Assembly: GCA_032622095.1 (NCBI GenBank)
Contig: CP136069.1
Coordinates: 108,034,278-108,098,277, forward strand
DNA length: 64,000 nucleotides
Origin: Siphonodentalium dalli
Taxonomy: Eukaryota > Mollusca > Scaphopoda > Gadilida > Siphonodentaliidae
Reading direction: 5' to 3'
The translations under genes and the position numbers were made by a program. Each line of letters opens with the position of its first letter. Within the stretch, counting starts at the first letter, position 1. Positions 23,506 through 35,477 of the stretch are shown here, one piece after another. Under the pieces are notes generated by a model. That model was not told the DNA's origin. It did not search any database and worked only from the letters and a program-made list of their open reading frames with translations.

Positions 23506-24029
23506 ATACCAAAAGTTAATCAATATGGACCTAGTTATAAGACTAAAGAGGGTGTTTCATAAATTCTACAAATAGACCAACCATGTATTTCTTATTGGTG
23601 GGGTTATGTTATCAAGGTAAACACTTGGTTTCACACGGAATTGTTGGGAATTGACTTCGGCTGGCACCAGCTGGCGGTCACTGAGGTAGTACTTGGTCCT
23701 TGTGGCTTACAGGTATGTTCATTGTGGCTCGCTGAAGTATCACAGGTACTTACGGTATTTGAATGCCTATTATACATTTCGAGGGCCGTCCAGGATAAAT
23801 AAACAGCCAACAAATAACAATGCAGAATGGGTCCAAATTATTCAGATAATAAGTTCAACAAACGACGTTGCTGTATCTTATTATTTGAACATTGCCTAAA
23901 GGATAAATACGCATCGATGACGCTCCAGTATAGAAAGGCTAAACATCGGTATGATTTTTGTTGAGCCATATATCGTTTTGAGTGATACTCAAGTAACATA
24001 TGGAACTTATTAATTTTGTATCTCAGGGT
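23506..24029. other. Satellite right flank and unassigned sequence
   Basis: Starts with the second copy of the flanking repeat (to about 23610), then AAGGTAAACACTTGGT, also at 21359. From 23650 to 24029 nothing is recognised. Confidence 0.5.
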
Positions 24030-24364
24030 GATATATTTTTTTAAATATAATATATATTTCCTTAAAGAAAGCCGTTCACACTGAACTATATGGATAGATG
24101 TCCTGCGTTTGTAAAACCATAGTAGAAAAGGGGTTAACTTTTTTGTGGTCGCCTACGGTACCTCGCGGTCTTTAGTGGCTTGCTCGTATTAGTCACGCAT
24201 GCGCAGTCCCAATATAACCGACTGAATTCGCCAGTTTATTTTCAACTCAATCAGGAGATTGGCGAGTTGCGGGGTTGGGAATGGCACCGCCATGGGAGGG
24301 CCCTATGATAGTTCAGTGTTCAGGCTTTCTTTAAGGAAATATATATTATATTTTTTTAAATATC
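24030..24364. mobile_element. Palindrome-ended MITE-like element
   Basis: Left arm (about 24030-24091) and right arm (about 24305-24364) are complementary over AATATAATATATATTTCC, TTAAAGAAAGCC and CACTGAACTAT. The middle contains GGTCGCCTACGGTACCTCGC. A target duplication cannot be set because the flanks are AT-rich. A partial inverted copy is at 28850-29037. Confidence 0.75.
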
Positions 24365-24544
24365 ATATTTCCGCTAAAGGAAGCCGTTCACACTGAACTA
24401 TATGGATTAGAATGCAAGCCCAGGAGGAGGCACGAGCAATAAAGTTAATAGCCAAATTTTGGAGGGAATGCACTCTTCTAAAACAGATTGTACCTAAATA
24501 TGAACTCTTTAATGAATCTCTTATGATTAGGTACGTGAAATAAC

Positions 24545-24847
24545 TCATATAATTAGAGTGCTATATTGCCCAAACATGTACCTCCCCCCCTTGTTTTTGG
24601 AAGCAACATCCCAGGTGGTGCCATTCAATTCGGAATTGCGAGCGAACCGAGCAATTCTCTGTTCTTCATCCGTCAGTTCTAAGAATCCAGCCGATTTGAG
24701 ATTCGAGGAGACTAACTCCCTCTCCGCCTTAGCGACATAACGACCTGCACTGGAGGAGGCCCACTCCAAAGATGGCAAGACAACCAACATTAAGAGTTTA
24801 ACTAACTGCTGTTCACCAATGCAAATGGCAGATAACCTGATGCCCAA
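24545..24847 (-). pseudogene. 100-codon frame, possible retroelement RT remnant
   Basis: Minus-strand frame rich in charged residues with SNLKSAGFLELTDEEQ and NGTTWDVASKNK. The first block recalls the segment before the conserved tryptophan/leucine motif in DIRS/Ngaro-type reverse transcriptases (a 'dLk.aGf..n.eks' pattern). No catalytic YxDD box is present and the frame starts abruptly. The opposite strand also has an open frame over part of this segment, so orientation is not secure. It may be a fragment of a decayed element. Confidence 0.25.
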
Positions 24848-24850
24848 TCT

Positions 24851-25060
24851 ATGGCACAGGTATCAAATGGAGAGCCCATTAGCCCAAATGGGTTATACAA
24901 CTATAAGCGAGTCAAGCCATCGGATCAGAGGGAGCCCCCACCATCGCATGCTGCAGGTGGTCATGCCCAAGCTAATATCCTGGCCAAGCTGGAGGGTGGG
25001 GAGAGGTCATTTTTCTCCGATCCCTTCACGGAGGAGTGGCAGGCAAGGCCGTGTCGTTAA
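24851..25060 (+). pseudogene. 69-codon hydrophilic frame, unknown
   Basis: Plus-strand frame (contains NYKRVKPSDQREPPP and GERSFFSDPFTEEWQ) in a segment more GC-rich than its surroundings. The upstream segment (24735-24850) reads on in another phase without stops, suggesting an older longer reading frame broken by a shift. Gag-like composition but no motif. It overlaps no splice-site pair. Confidence 0.25.
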
Positions 25061-25089
25061 TTCGATCGTGACCAGGGGGACTCGGCGCT

Positions 25090-25338
25090 TTACCTCATGG
25101 GTACGGCCCCTGCCCTACGCTTAAGCTCCCTAAGGCCATCCAGCCGGTGTCGATACATACGCACGCGATTTTTGGCAGCTTTAGCGCCCAGAACCGCTAG
25201 CGTCTGGTGGGGGCCAAATGGCCTGGAGGTCCCAAGTACCCCTTGCAGCTCCACCAGACGTATCCCCACCAATTGGTTGAACCGTCGAGACGTAACCGGA
25301 GGAGCGTGAACTGGTCCTGCCCTTAGAACAGTTATCAC
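25090..25338 (-). pseudogene. 82-codon basic frame in the same GC-rich block
   Basis: Minus-strand frame rich in Arg/Leu (contains RMYRHRLDGLRELKRRAG). A plus-strand frame (25097-25309) overlaps it, so the coding strand is undecided. The GC-rich block 24600-25330 looks like one captured or retroelement-derived coding region that has decayed. Confidence 0.2.
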
Positions 25339-25349
25339 ACGTTCACATG

Positions 25350-25830
25350 TCCCTGAGGTACCTATGTATCACAATATACACATTGCGTATATATATATAT
25401 AAAATGATATAATATATATATCCGGGGGATATACATATTAAGTTTTCCTCATGAGACCATGTCAGAAGGCCCTTCCAAAGCTGCGCCCATCAATCTAATG
25501 GGCGGAGCCAGAAAACAGCTCCCTGTCATGATCCAACGTATCACTGAATATAGATATACAACCCCACAGAGAACATGTCTCATGTCTCTGAGGTACCTAT
25601 GTATCACCGTTTCACAAGATATCATTGCAGAAACCCGGTGACACAAATCTTTCGCATATATAGATATATAAAATGATATAATAGATATATCATGGTGAAA
25701 TATAAGTCATCATGAGATCATGTCAGAAGACCCTACTAAAGCTGCGCCCAACAATCCAATGGTCGGAGCCAGAGCAGAGATCCCTGGCACAATCCAATGT
25801 ATCATTAAAGATATATATATAGCCCCTCAG
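25350..25830 (+). repeat. Tandem duplication of about 235-260 bp
   Basis: GAGGTACCTATGTATCAC at 25355 and 25590; AAAATGATATAATA, CATGTCAGAAG and AAGCTGCGCCCA recur at matching distances. Two diverged copies. Confidence 0.8.
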
Positions 25831-27328
25831 AGAACATGGCCGAACACCGCAGGTGACCAGAGCATCCGATGAGAAAGCAAACCGCTACTCTCAGGTGCCA
25901 AAACAATAGTGTCGGTACGAGTATTAATTTTGGAGAAATTTCCCAACGAGCACCATCCTTTGGAATGGAGACAGACAGCAAAATGTGCAATCACAAGTAT
26001 TATGTTCAGCCTAAATCCACACACATTACTATTATTAGGCCATCACGACCACTAGGCACCTGAGAGCAGTCCGCGTTCCCAGCGGAATACCCACCGCGAT
26101 CCGATTCTAAGAAATGAAGGTGCGCCTTCTACAACCGAAATCAGTTCAAATGATGTAAAATGTAGTCAGATGATGAACACAGGTAAATTTTCACGGTCAC
26201 CATACGGAATATTCAGGTCTGAGCCTCTGCCCCCCCAAACATGCAGCAGAACGACCTAGGTGTGTGATAGGTCAGTTAGTGTGAAGCATGCAGCAAACTA
26301 GGGGAAGACCCGCTCTAAAAATGGCTCCCCTAGGAAGGAAACGAATGAAATTATCATCCTCCTAGTAAAGGATACACATCCCTTTATAATGTTGTTTTAT
26401 TTTAATTTGAAGAGCCAAGAGAGAGAGGAACTCCCCCGACCTAAGTGGTCCCGCTTATGGCATGTTTAAGGAAGAGAGGACAGCATAGACCGAAATGCGC
26501 AGTTGGCAGCATGGCTTCAGGCCCTTATGATCGGGCATCTGTGCCATGGGGATGGGATGCCACTCGAACGGGGTGGTCCCCTGCCTGCGTCTTAGGAAAG
26601 GTCAGTAATGCTGGTCAATGAGCTTCCTCGAAAGCTTAGCTGGACAGCGCAAACGTCTTTGCCTGTTTTATTGTCTATGTGCCAGATAATCAAATTGATA
26701 TGGGCAATAGAAGTATGAAGAGCCATGCTGATGGCCTCTTGTCGGAAAGGCTATTGGCAGTGGTCGTGGGACACATGGCAATATAAATGCTTTCCATGTA
26801 AATATGCTTCATTCGTGTGTGAAGTATATTCGCCATATCAACGGTATGAAAGGTCGGGACACGTATATATTTTAAAATTCATTGAGACTCCAACTAGTCC
26901 ATGAATACCTTCAAAACACCTACCATGCCCGTTATGAACAATGCATGCTGTATTGGATGTACAGCCTGTTCTTGTACCAAGCTCACATTTGATATGGTTA
27001 CTTGCCATAAATAATGTCTCCCCCCACCTTCCTCGTCTTGGAATACCACTGCTATTATATCGTTATTCATTGGGGAACGTCATCCAGGCCACGGTCGCCA
27101 GTTATTGCCAGTGGGCCAGTTACATGTACCTGGAGGGGTCAAGGCACCACGACTCTAAATACCCGTCAGGCTGGAATCATTCTCATAATTGAATCAAGAA
27201 GGGGAAAGGTTGTTCAAACCAAAGTATCTTCAAATTCTTGCCTTACTCTAGAGAATGCAAACCGGAGCACCCATGATTTGTAATTTTGTGTCCCAATTAG
27301 AGCCATATCCAGAATCGTAGTAACCCAG
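25831..27328. other. Unassigned intron sequence
   Basis: Several frames of 60-90 codons on both strands, none with a recognisable motif or splice context. 26400-27200 is slightly richer in G+C. Nothing supported. Confidence 0.4.

Positions 27329-27374
<46 letters not shown>
27329..27374 (+). repeat. Run of 46 C
   Basis: Uninterrupted C homopolymer, the longest of at least nine G or C runs in the window. A poly-Gly reading frame over it on the minus strand is an artefact. Confidence 0.95.
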
Positions 27375-27375
<1 letters not shown>

Positions 27376-28849
27376 CTTCTTTTCGGTAAACCTACACAGG
27401 AAGGAAAGCATTATGTTTGTATTCCGGAAGGAGACACCATTTAGTCGAGAAACAACCCAGCAATTTTGAAAGGATGGGTTAATTTTGGATACAATTCAGA
27501 ATAATAACTAAAATCTGGAATTGAGACAATAGTGAAACTGTCATCACTATTAATTTTAGTGTCATGCTTGCAATCAGTAAATGCTAGCAGTTCAAAATTT
27601 TGACAGTGAAGTTGAAGCACTGTACGAGAATCGAATCATGTACTCAACAGAATTCTGACTCCTGTCAGATGTCAATCCCTGTCTGAAATTAATGACACTT
27701 AACGAATCTTTAACTTAACGAGTCATTATTTTTCTGATATTGATAAACTGTAGTCTGATAACTTCAAGTGTCGACCAACACATCTAAATCATAGGAGACA
27801 TGTGTGACAGTATTAAAACAGAAAACACAAAGTATTTTGTGAAAGCATGTTGTTTTTGATGAGATCTAGTGACTCCAGTAGTGTTCTGTAACATGCACAC
27901 ACCTCGGTGTGTACATGGGTCAGCCATCAAGTTTTTATTGTCCACACCCGATCGCACAGCATAGTGCACCCATGACAACATACCTGAACAAGTGTTGTAA
28001 TGGGGAAAGTCGGCATTTGCATTCGGATTTTATTCAGTAATCTCAAATGGGACTTGTTAGCCTGACAAACTTGGTATCGGACCGAGTTCTGATTTCTGTC
28101 AGAATACCCTGACCAGGGTGCAATCCCCGGTCCGCTAGCACATGGCTGAGATTGTTACATTGAAGGTGATGCTCCGTTACGAGAATCAAACCATGAACAT
28201 AATTATAACACTTGTCCAATATCAATCTCTGTCAATTTATTAAAGTAATAATGACACTACTGTTTTTACATTGAATTGATAAACCCAGATGTAAATTGTA
28301 ATCAACTTTTAAGTTCAAATGTGACCAACACATCTGGATCAGTTGTATTGAGCCATAAAACAACAAAGTATTATGAGAAAGAATGTAGTTCATAACATTA
28401 TGATAAATAGCGTCAGTAGTGATGGTAATTATTGCTAAATAAATGTCCACGCGTAAATAAATTCCCACGAAATTAGGAGACTTCCGGTAGCGAATCACGT
28501 GGCATTTTTTATATCTGACAAATTATATCATACCTTATAGGTTCTATAATAATTACATAGATGAATTGTTCACAATAGTCTATGCGCCTCGTAAGGCCTT
28601 GAAATGGCGGCTGATTATGGCGAAATGTCGATTTTCAGATTAGAAAAATATTAAGTCCGCCGCCTATTCGAAAACACGGAACAATTGTATGTTTGAAGCG
28701 AAACGGTCCGTGAATTCGAAACAATAATTCTAAAAACTAACGCGTAGGCGACCAGTAATTATTGTATCGATAAATTGAATTTGTTGTCTAGTTGTTAAAC
28801 GACAAATTCGGAACAATACTCCCTTTAGACTTCTCTCTTTGGTAGCAGA
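27375..28849. repeat. Diverged duplication in otherwise unassigned sequence
   Basis: Segments at about 27580-27860 and 28150-28400 resemble each other (ACGAGAATCRAAYCATG, GTCAATCYCTGTC, CGACCAACACATCTRRATCA, AACAAAGTATT). 28400-28849 is AT-rich with no gene. Confidence 0.5.
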
Positions 28850-29037
28850 AAATAAACTGGCGAATTCAGTCGGTTATATTGGGACTGCGTATGCGTGACT
28901 AATACGAGCAAGCCACTAAAGACCGCGAGGTACCGTAGGCGACCACAAAAAAGTTAACCCCTTTTCTACTATGGTTTTACAAACGCAGGACATCTATCCA
29001 TATAGTTCAGTGTGAACGGCTTCCTTTATCGGAAATA
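28850..29037 (-). repeat. Inverted partial copy of the 24.0-kb MITE-like element
   Basis: Complement of 24060-24235 (GCGAGGTACCGTAGGCGACC, TTACAAACGCAGGACATC, GTGTGAACGGCTTCCTTTA). Confidence 0.85.
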
Positions 29038-29064
29038 TCACGATTACTGGTACCAGGAACTTCA

Positions 29065-29275
29065 AAATTTTATTTCGGAAAGTGAAGACAGCCACCCGCC
29101 AATCAAATACCGCATATCATTTCTCGCCGAAAAGGAGTAAGCTGCCAGCCAATCAGATACCGCGGATCGTCGGGGTAATAACTAATAGCGTCTTTGATAC
29201 TCCAAGATTCACTTCCTTTGTTTTAAGCCTAAAGCGTCAATCAGACAGTTTATAGAAATCTTTTAATTTTCCCCG
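29065..29275 (+). repeat. Repeat L, second copy
   Basis: Direct copy of about 19625-19840, with CCAATCA motifs, CGCCGAAAAGGAGTAAGC and AGCGTCAATCAGACAG. Confidence 0.85.
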
Positions 29276-29509
29276 CCCACCCTGCCCAATTATTAATCTT
29301 CCAAAACACAAATTCATAATTTGTATACGGAACATAATATTTTCAAAAGAACAATGTAAACAATGGCTGGTTAATCTCATCAAACGGTAATCATGGGAAT
29401 AAGCGTTGAACGACTCCGACGTTCTTGATCTTGAGGCCGGCTGAAAGCACTACTACAGAGTATTGTGTACATGTAGTAGAGTATCGGATGCAGGTTTCCG
29501 GGAGCCACC

Positions 29510-30185
29510 CAGACAGCGGTTTGAGCAATTATTTTACTATCAAATATAAAAAAAATTCCGATCATGTCGTGTATCGACGTGTTGGCAAAAGAACGATCCA
29601 CAAGAAAATGATAAAATCCGTTGAGAGTTCATCAACACTTCTAAGGTGCTGACTCGATCGCGGTGACTGAAGCCAATCTTCAACTTGCGAATATTTAAAA
29701 TATAGTTTGTGTTTAACCTATTTTTCATCGGATTTTACCTATGATGTCTCAATTTCATACCACGAAATTAGTGAGTCATGATTCCAAAGTGAAATCCTTC
29801 ATAAATATAACGTTTCGTATATGAACAGATCAATTAACGTTACGTAACAGTGCCGGTGGTCAGAGTCAGTTAGCTGTAGACTTTCCACAAATATTTACTA
29901 GTGGGATGAGTTTACGATTGCCAGGAGACGAGGTGTCTGCAGAAATTTATAAGGTTTATCAGTGCTTGTGCTTATATTATGACTGGACGAAACAGTCTCC
30001 TCATTGCTTATGCATATTGATATTTTAAACATTTTGATTTTAAAAAATAAAAAGAAAGAACACTATTTTGTTTTTAATTTAATATTTGAATGATTTTAGA
30101 CTCGAACTTCTTGCTCAATTTAACATTTTACCGAACATATATTCATGAAATATCCGAAACTGCCCCTTTTAATATTAGTTATAAT
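29510..30185 (+). repeat. Retroelement-like repeat K, third copy
   Basis: Matches 18395-18700 and then 19215-19420 and 18890-19050 (GAACTTCTTG, CAATTTAACATTT, GAACATATATTCATGAAAT, CTGCCCCTTTTAATATTA). It therefore shows the most complete order of the element. Confidence 0.7.
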
Positions 30186-30379
30186 GTTACAGTCTGTATT
30201 GAACATATAAAAATGGACAATGAATAACTACGCTTCTACGAAAACATAAATATATTAAAACTAATAATGCATATACATGTATTATGCAAACATTTTCAGG
30301 AACGGATGTGGCGGGGAAACTGACAACATGGAATAGTTGACATGGATTAAGTCTCAAAATGGGACAATGATGCAACCAA

Positions 30380-31310
30380 CTTGAAGCTTGCCTCTGGTAG
30401 AAACTATAGTATATAACATGCGTATATATGTATATGCCTTTGGAAAAATACTCATTTCATGAAAACATAAATTCAAGTGGTAGATAATTTTCCATGCTTA
30501 AATTAGAACTGGCCCGGCCATTGTTCATTTTTGGATCAAGATATGTCGAAAAACACATGCACGACAAACAACTGTATTAGATGTGTTCTGACCTTCCACA
30601 CACATGCACTATGTATTCACACGGTAATCATACCATATAAGGAAACAGCAACTCCGGTTGCAAAGAGATTTTAGGGAAATTCGATCAGCATCAACAGTAT
30701 CAAAACATCATTTTATTCGTTTAATTAACTAGACAAAAAGTTATTATAGAATGTTTCAACAGCTTCGTTAATCTATTTTTTTTCCATAGCATATATGCAT
30801 GCGCTAATTCAAGGAAAATCAAAGACATAATGCATCATCTCTGACAATTAAACCTGATGTTATATACTGAGATGATTCTGTGACGGCCCTGCATGTATAT
30901 ATGCATCCAAAAACTGAACAGGCCGAGCAGGTGCATGCATATACACTCCAAAACACCATAACATGCAATCGCACATAAACGACTGCATGTGCATGATTTG
31001 CAACCGAGTGGCAGAGCATGGATTACATAACGCCTTAATCTCTTTGATGTGCATGTATTAACATTGCGACTGCATTCACCATGGTTTTCGCCTTTCAGTT
31101 CGAGTGGACTTCCAGTCACCGATGACTATTAAAGTTGGGTCAGCAGAGATTCTTATTTGTGTTATTAGGTTACAAACAGGAACGTTCTAACATTAATTTT
31201 TTCGCATAGAAGTGAAACAAACGCTCTTTATTTCTACCATATCAGGAATAGACTAACACGAACGCTCTTTTTTGTTCCATGTCATGCACATGGCTGTTGT
31301 TTGTTTGGGA
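30380..31310 (+). repeat. Segmental duplication, copy 1
   Basis: Shares in order GCTTGCCTCTG, TTTTTGGATCAA, GAATGTTTCAACAGCT, TTCTGTGACRGCC, TTCAGTTCGAGTGGACT and CTACCATATCRGRAATAGAC with 32660-34215. No gene recognised. Confidence 0.8.
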
Positions 31311-31629
31311 ACCATGCCAAACACCAAGTTCAAAGTTGTATTTTTTATGACTTCAATGCGTCTTTTTTTGGGACATATGATGTGCGTATAAAATTAATTC
31401 AAGTATTTATTGACCAATTTCGATATCGGGGAAAAATTCAAAAGCAAATAATATTAGGTGTATTTTGGAGCGCAAACCGCCATGTGACTTGAATGACAAA
31501 GGGGACATTTTCATCATTATCTCTTTCTGATTTAGAACCAATGTTAGAGCCACGGCCTGTTTTCACATCGAATCAATTTCAATAAAAACAAGGAGTACGC
31601 ATCTAAGATGCTTTTGTCAAGTTTTTTGG

Positions 31630-32661
31630 CAGTTGAACCAAACTTCTGCCAATAAGGTGCACAACTCCGGGAAAAAAAGTTGGACGGTGGTATATTATTG
31701 CAATAGACCTATATACCAAATATCAATTGAATCCGTTAATATTTCATTGAGTTATCGCATTAACGGTGATAAAATTGTGATTAAAATAGACAAACTAAGA
31801 CCCATAACTCCTGAAAAAAAATTCGTAACAAACCAGGTTTTCGAACTCGTCCAAGATATTGTTGCAATAGACTCATATACCAAATATTGTTTAAATCGGT
31901 TAATATTTCATTGAGTTATCGCACTAACGGTGATAAAATTGCTAAAAATAGTCAAACTAAGACCCATAACTCTGCAAAAAAATAATTCGGACAAACCTGG
32001 TTTTCGAAATTGTCCGAGATATTGTTGCAGGAGACTCATATACCAAATATTGTTGAAATCGGTTAATATTTCATCGAGTTATCGTGCTAACGGTGATAAA
32101 ATTGCTAAAAATAGACAAACTAAGACCCATAACTCTGCGAAAAAAATTCGGACAAAACTGATTTTCGAACTCGTCCAAGATATTGTTGCAGGAGACTCAT
32201 ATACCAAATATTGTTCAAATCGGTTAATATTTCATCGAGTTATCGCGCTAACGGTGATAAAATTGCTAAAAATAGACAAAGATCCATAACTCCGGAAAAA
32301 TAATTCGGACAAACCTGGTTTTTGAACTTGTCCGAGATATTGTTGCAAGAGTCTCATATACCATATATTGTTGAAATTGGTTAATATTTGCGTGAGTTAA
32401 TATCGCGCTAACGGTGAAAAACTTAACTAAAAACCATCTAAGATGGATAACTCTTGTAAAAAAGTTCGGACGTGGACCCATTTTCTACAGGCAGTAAATA
32501 GTCATTGGAGCAAATGCCATACCAATTTTTTGAATCCGTTCACAAATGTCAAGTTATATGGCATTCTTTAGGTCCGCCAGCCAGCCGCCCCGCCCGCCGA
32601 TTGCCCGCCCGCCAACCGTCCCTCGTCAAACCATACGTCGAGTTTTGAAAAACTCGACTAA
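31630..32661 (+). repeat. Family C tandem element with CTAA-ended hairpin
   Basis: Units of 157-163 bp: RACCCATAACTC near 31799, 31961, 32124 and 32281, with TCGAACTCGTCCRAGATATT, TATACCAAATATTGTT and TTATCGCGCTAACGGTGATA. A CCCGCC-rich run follows (32575-32625). The end is the hairpin GTCGAGTTTT, GAA, AAACTCGAC, then CTAA (32658-32661). Frames of 93-119 codons in 31633-32289 are repeat-derived. Confidence 0.88.
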
Positions 32662-34215
32662 AAGCTTGCCTCTGTAGCTACTAGACTACTATATAATATA
32701 GTATTTAATATGTGTATACATACGAAACTATAACTAACCAACGAAAATTAGATTGACAAAAAGTCCATTTCATGAAGAAAAAAAAAACAATATTCAAGCG
32801 GTACATATATATTTTTCCAGGTTTAAATTAGACCTGGCACGGCAATTGTTCGCTTTTGGATCAAATTATGTTGAAAAAACATGTGCAAGAAAAACGGTGA
32901 TAAAAATTTATTAGCTGTTTTCCGACCGTCCAGGCATCCACACAAACACTCTGTATTCTTATCCTGTAAGGAAATAACCAGGATGTATCCAAAACTCATC
33001 TCAGCACAATTGTTCATTGATCAACAGACATGACATGAAAATTCCCAAATTTAGAAAAATATTTATGGTAGTTGCCTTTTTAAATGAAAATAATCATTAT
33101 ATTTCACGAATCAAGAATTAAGTCTCCTCCCATGATCTTGAGATATCAGTGATATAGCATGGATATATGAACTGCACTTTTGAAAAAAATAAATATTTTG
33201 CAGGAGTTCTTGATAATTGAAAACAGTGAAATTTTAAATATTGTCCATGCCATAAAAGTAAAGTAAATGAGATTATACCCAATGGTTCTTAAATATTGTG
33301 TCACTCACAATAATCGAATGTACCAAATTTCACGAAGAAATTCCTGACCGGCAGATTTCGAGAAAATCCATTTTGAAATACCAGGAAATAGAAAATCCAT
33401 TTTGAAATACCAGGTAATTTTGACAAAACGTGCGTCTGACCCTTAACATACATTTTATTTGTATAAGCATACAGAAATGAATTCTAGAATGTTTCAACAG
33501 CTCTGTAAATCTATATTTTTTTTGCATGCGCAAATTCAAATAAAGCAAACAGACAATTTAATGCACCATCTGATCAGTGATCAATTAATTATTAAACATG
33601 ATGATACTGAAATAATTCTGTGACAGCCGTGCATCAAAAAATTAAGACGATACAAGCATGTGCATGTACCTCCAAAAAAAAAACAGCATAATGTCAACCT
33701 GCAATATATATAGCTCATGCATGCCCTTGACCTATTTTGTAATTACAGAACAAGAGCAGGTGGTTTTGCCACAGGGTGACGAAGCATGGATTACGCAACG
33801 TGCAATCTCTTTGATGTGCTTGTATAGATATTGCTACTGCTTTCGCCTTCAGTTCGAGTGGACTGTCAGTCAGCAACAACTCAAGTTGGGTCAGCTGCAA
33901 GCTGCCGTCAGCAGATTTTGTTGTAACTGTCATAATTAAACGGACATGCACAGGCTCATTCGAGCTTCCAATTCCATCTACGTAATTTGGAAGGAGGTCT
34001 AAGATAGGTTGACAATTACACGAAATATTGACATTCCCGGCTTCATGTGCTCTAACAAATACGTTTCATGGTCACAACCATTCTCCAGCTGTTTTCAATT
34101 TTTCGCACGAATGAAACGCTCTTTATGTCTACCATATCGGAAATAGACTAACACGGAACGATCTTATCTGTGTCATGCATTGCAAACAGTGCAACTGCCC
34201 TCTTATTCTTTTGGG
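32662..34215 (+). repeat. Segmental duplication, copy 2
   Basis: Second copy of 30380-31310, longer by internal AT-rich sequence. The family C element lies between the two copies. A 27-bp tandem pair (AAAATCCATTTTGAAATACC) is at about 33363-33415. Confidence 0.8.
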
Positions 34216-35130
34216 ACCCAAAAAATATTGTGTTCTCCTGTCCATCGATCATGGAGTGTCTCAGACACAAAGCAGGAGTTGCAGCCAACCAATCAGTGAC
34301 CGAATTGAAATGTCAATTACGTCAAGCCGCACAACTCTGCATACGGTACCTCATAATTAGGCGTCACATCAAAGCCAATCAAAAGGCCGTAAACTACACA
34401 TAATTGAATTTAGCTGCAGTCACAAATGTATGTATAGTAAATCTTTTATTTAGTTACGAGGTCACGATAGAAAAAAATCCCAGGGAGGAGGGGTTCTTAT
34501 AGACGGTTGGTATGGTTATATACATGTAGGGGAAGCACACATATTTTTCTTAGGCCTAAGAATCATTTGTAGGTATACATATTTCAGGGTCGAAGTTTAA
34601 AAATAAGATAAAATCACGTATTCAAATACGCAGGAGAGACAACACGTGCAAACTAGCTATTATATATTAATTGCTACTACCAGTGAAGCAGGTATCCACG
34701 ACCGCGAGCGATTATTTGGGGGCGCTTGACATGACAGTGCCAGTTGATGAAAGGTTGTACTTACATCACGAGTGTCCGACGTGATTTGCAGTTTTGGCTG
34801 AAACATCATGACCGGCGGAATATTATAGCCATTTTTTTATTCTGAATAAATTACTTTGTCTTGATTGGAGAATTATTGAATGGCCTTCACATTTGAAGTC
34901 CTATACTATTACCACAAGAGCTTCCGAGAAAAGTACCTGAACGACCTGAATGTGATATGCGGAACTTATATGTGATAATCTAGTAAAAAGTATAATTATG
35001 TAATTGTTAGTGTCGAAAATATATTAAAGAAATTTAACATATAAAATAATAAGATAGTCATTTTATTATATTTAAATCTCGATTAGGTGCACATAATAAC
35101 TGTGTAGTTTTCTATCGCCAGCTCGTGCAT
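34216..35130. other. Unassigned intron sequence
   Basis: AT-rich; CCAACCAATCAG at about 34287. No gene or family word recognised. Confidence 0.4.
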
Positions 35131-35149
35131 TCAAGAAATTATTAGTGTT

Positions 35150-35376
35150 AGACAACCGCGGTCATGAAATTCGTTATCGTAAAGTCAACCCAGGTAACGA
35201 AACGCGGTACCGCGGATCACCGCGGTCATGAAATGCGGTACCAAAAACTCAACCGCCACCATGCGGTTGTCCGCGGCATTTCGCGGTATTATACCACGTG
35301 ACCATGGTATTACACCGCGGTCATACCGCATGTCAACCTCGTTAAGGAGGGTCGATTAATTAGAGCATAGCTGTAC
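35150..35376 (-). repeat. CCGCGG iteron-rich terminal repeat, right
   Basis: Inverted counterpart of 16077-16330. Ends GATTAATTAGAGCATAGCTG plus TA, with several ACCGCGGTCAT words and CGCGGTACCGCGG. Confidence 0.75.
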
Positions 35377-35460
35377 TCGGACAAAGTTGAGGACGCACAC
35401 ATGCACGCACCGTCAAGGGTCATTACTATATTCCTCTGACAGAATGTCGGGGGACAACAA
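35377..35460 (+). repeat. Family B-like 3' tail
   Basis: GAGGACGCACACATGCACGC, then CATTACTATATTCCTCTGAC and GTCGGGGGACAA, resembling 17318-17390. It ends about 17 bp from the donor of the 35.5-kb exon. Confidence 0.55.
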
Positions 35461-35477
35461 AGATTATGTACACTTAC

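Larger units (their letters stand above)
8418..35477 (-). other. UBR5: UBR5 intron of 27.1 kb
   Basis: Complete intron between the second and third exons (GTAAGTG donor at 35477, TGCAG acceptor at 8418). It contains the fold-back transposon, the retroelement-like remnants, the satellite and the segmental duplication. A slightly pyrimidine-poor acceptor and a candidate branch site (ATTAACT) lie within 30 nt of 8418. Confidence 0.9.

Noticed and set aside
27214-27411. Glycine-rich protein on the minus strand
   Set aside because: The glycine stretch is the translation of a 46-nt C homopolymer; there is no splice or start context.
28080-28140. tRNA-derived SINE head (GACCAGGGTGCAATCCCCGG)
   Set aside because: Only a loose resemblance to a box B region; no box A at the right distance and no cloverleaf fold.
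31633-32289. Two Lys/Ile-rich proteins of 93 and 119 residues
   Set aside because: The frames follow the 160-bp family C repeat units and repeat with them.
16077-35376. Polinton/Maverick virus-like element, suggested by 19-kb size and inverted ends
   Set aside because: No polymerase, integrase, ATPase or capsid-like frame is present, and the edges do not show a 6-bp duplication. The spacing alone is not evidence.
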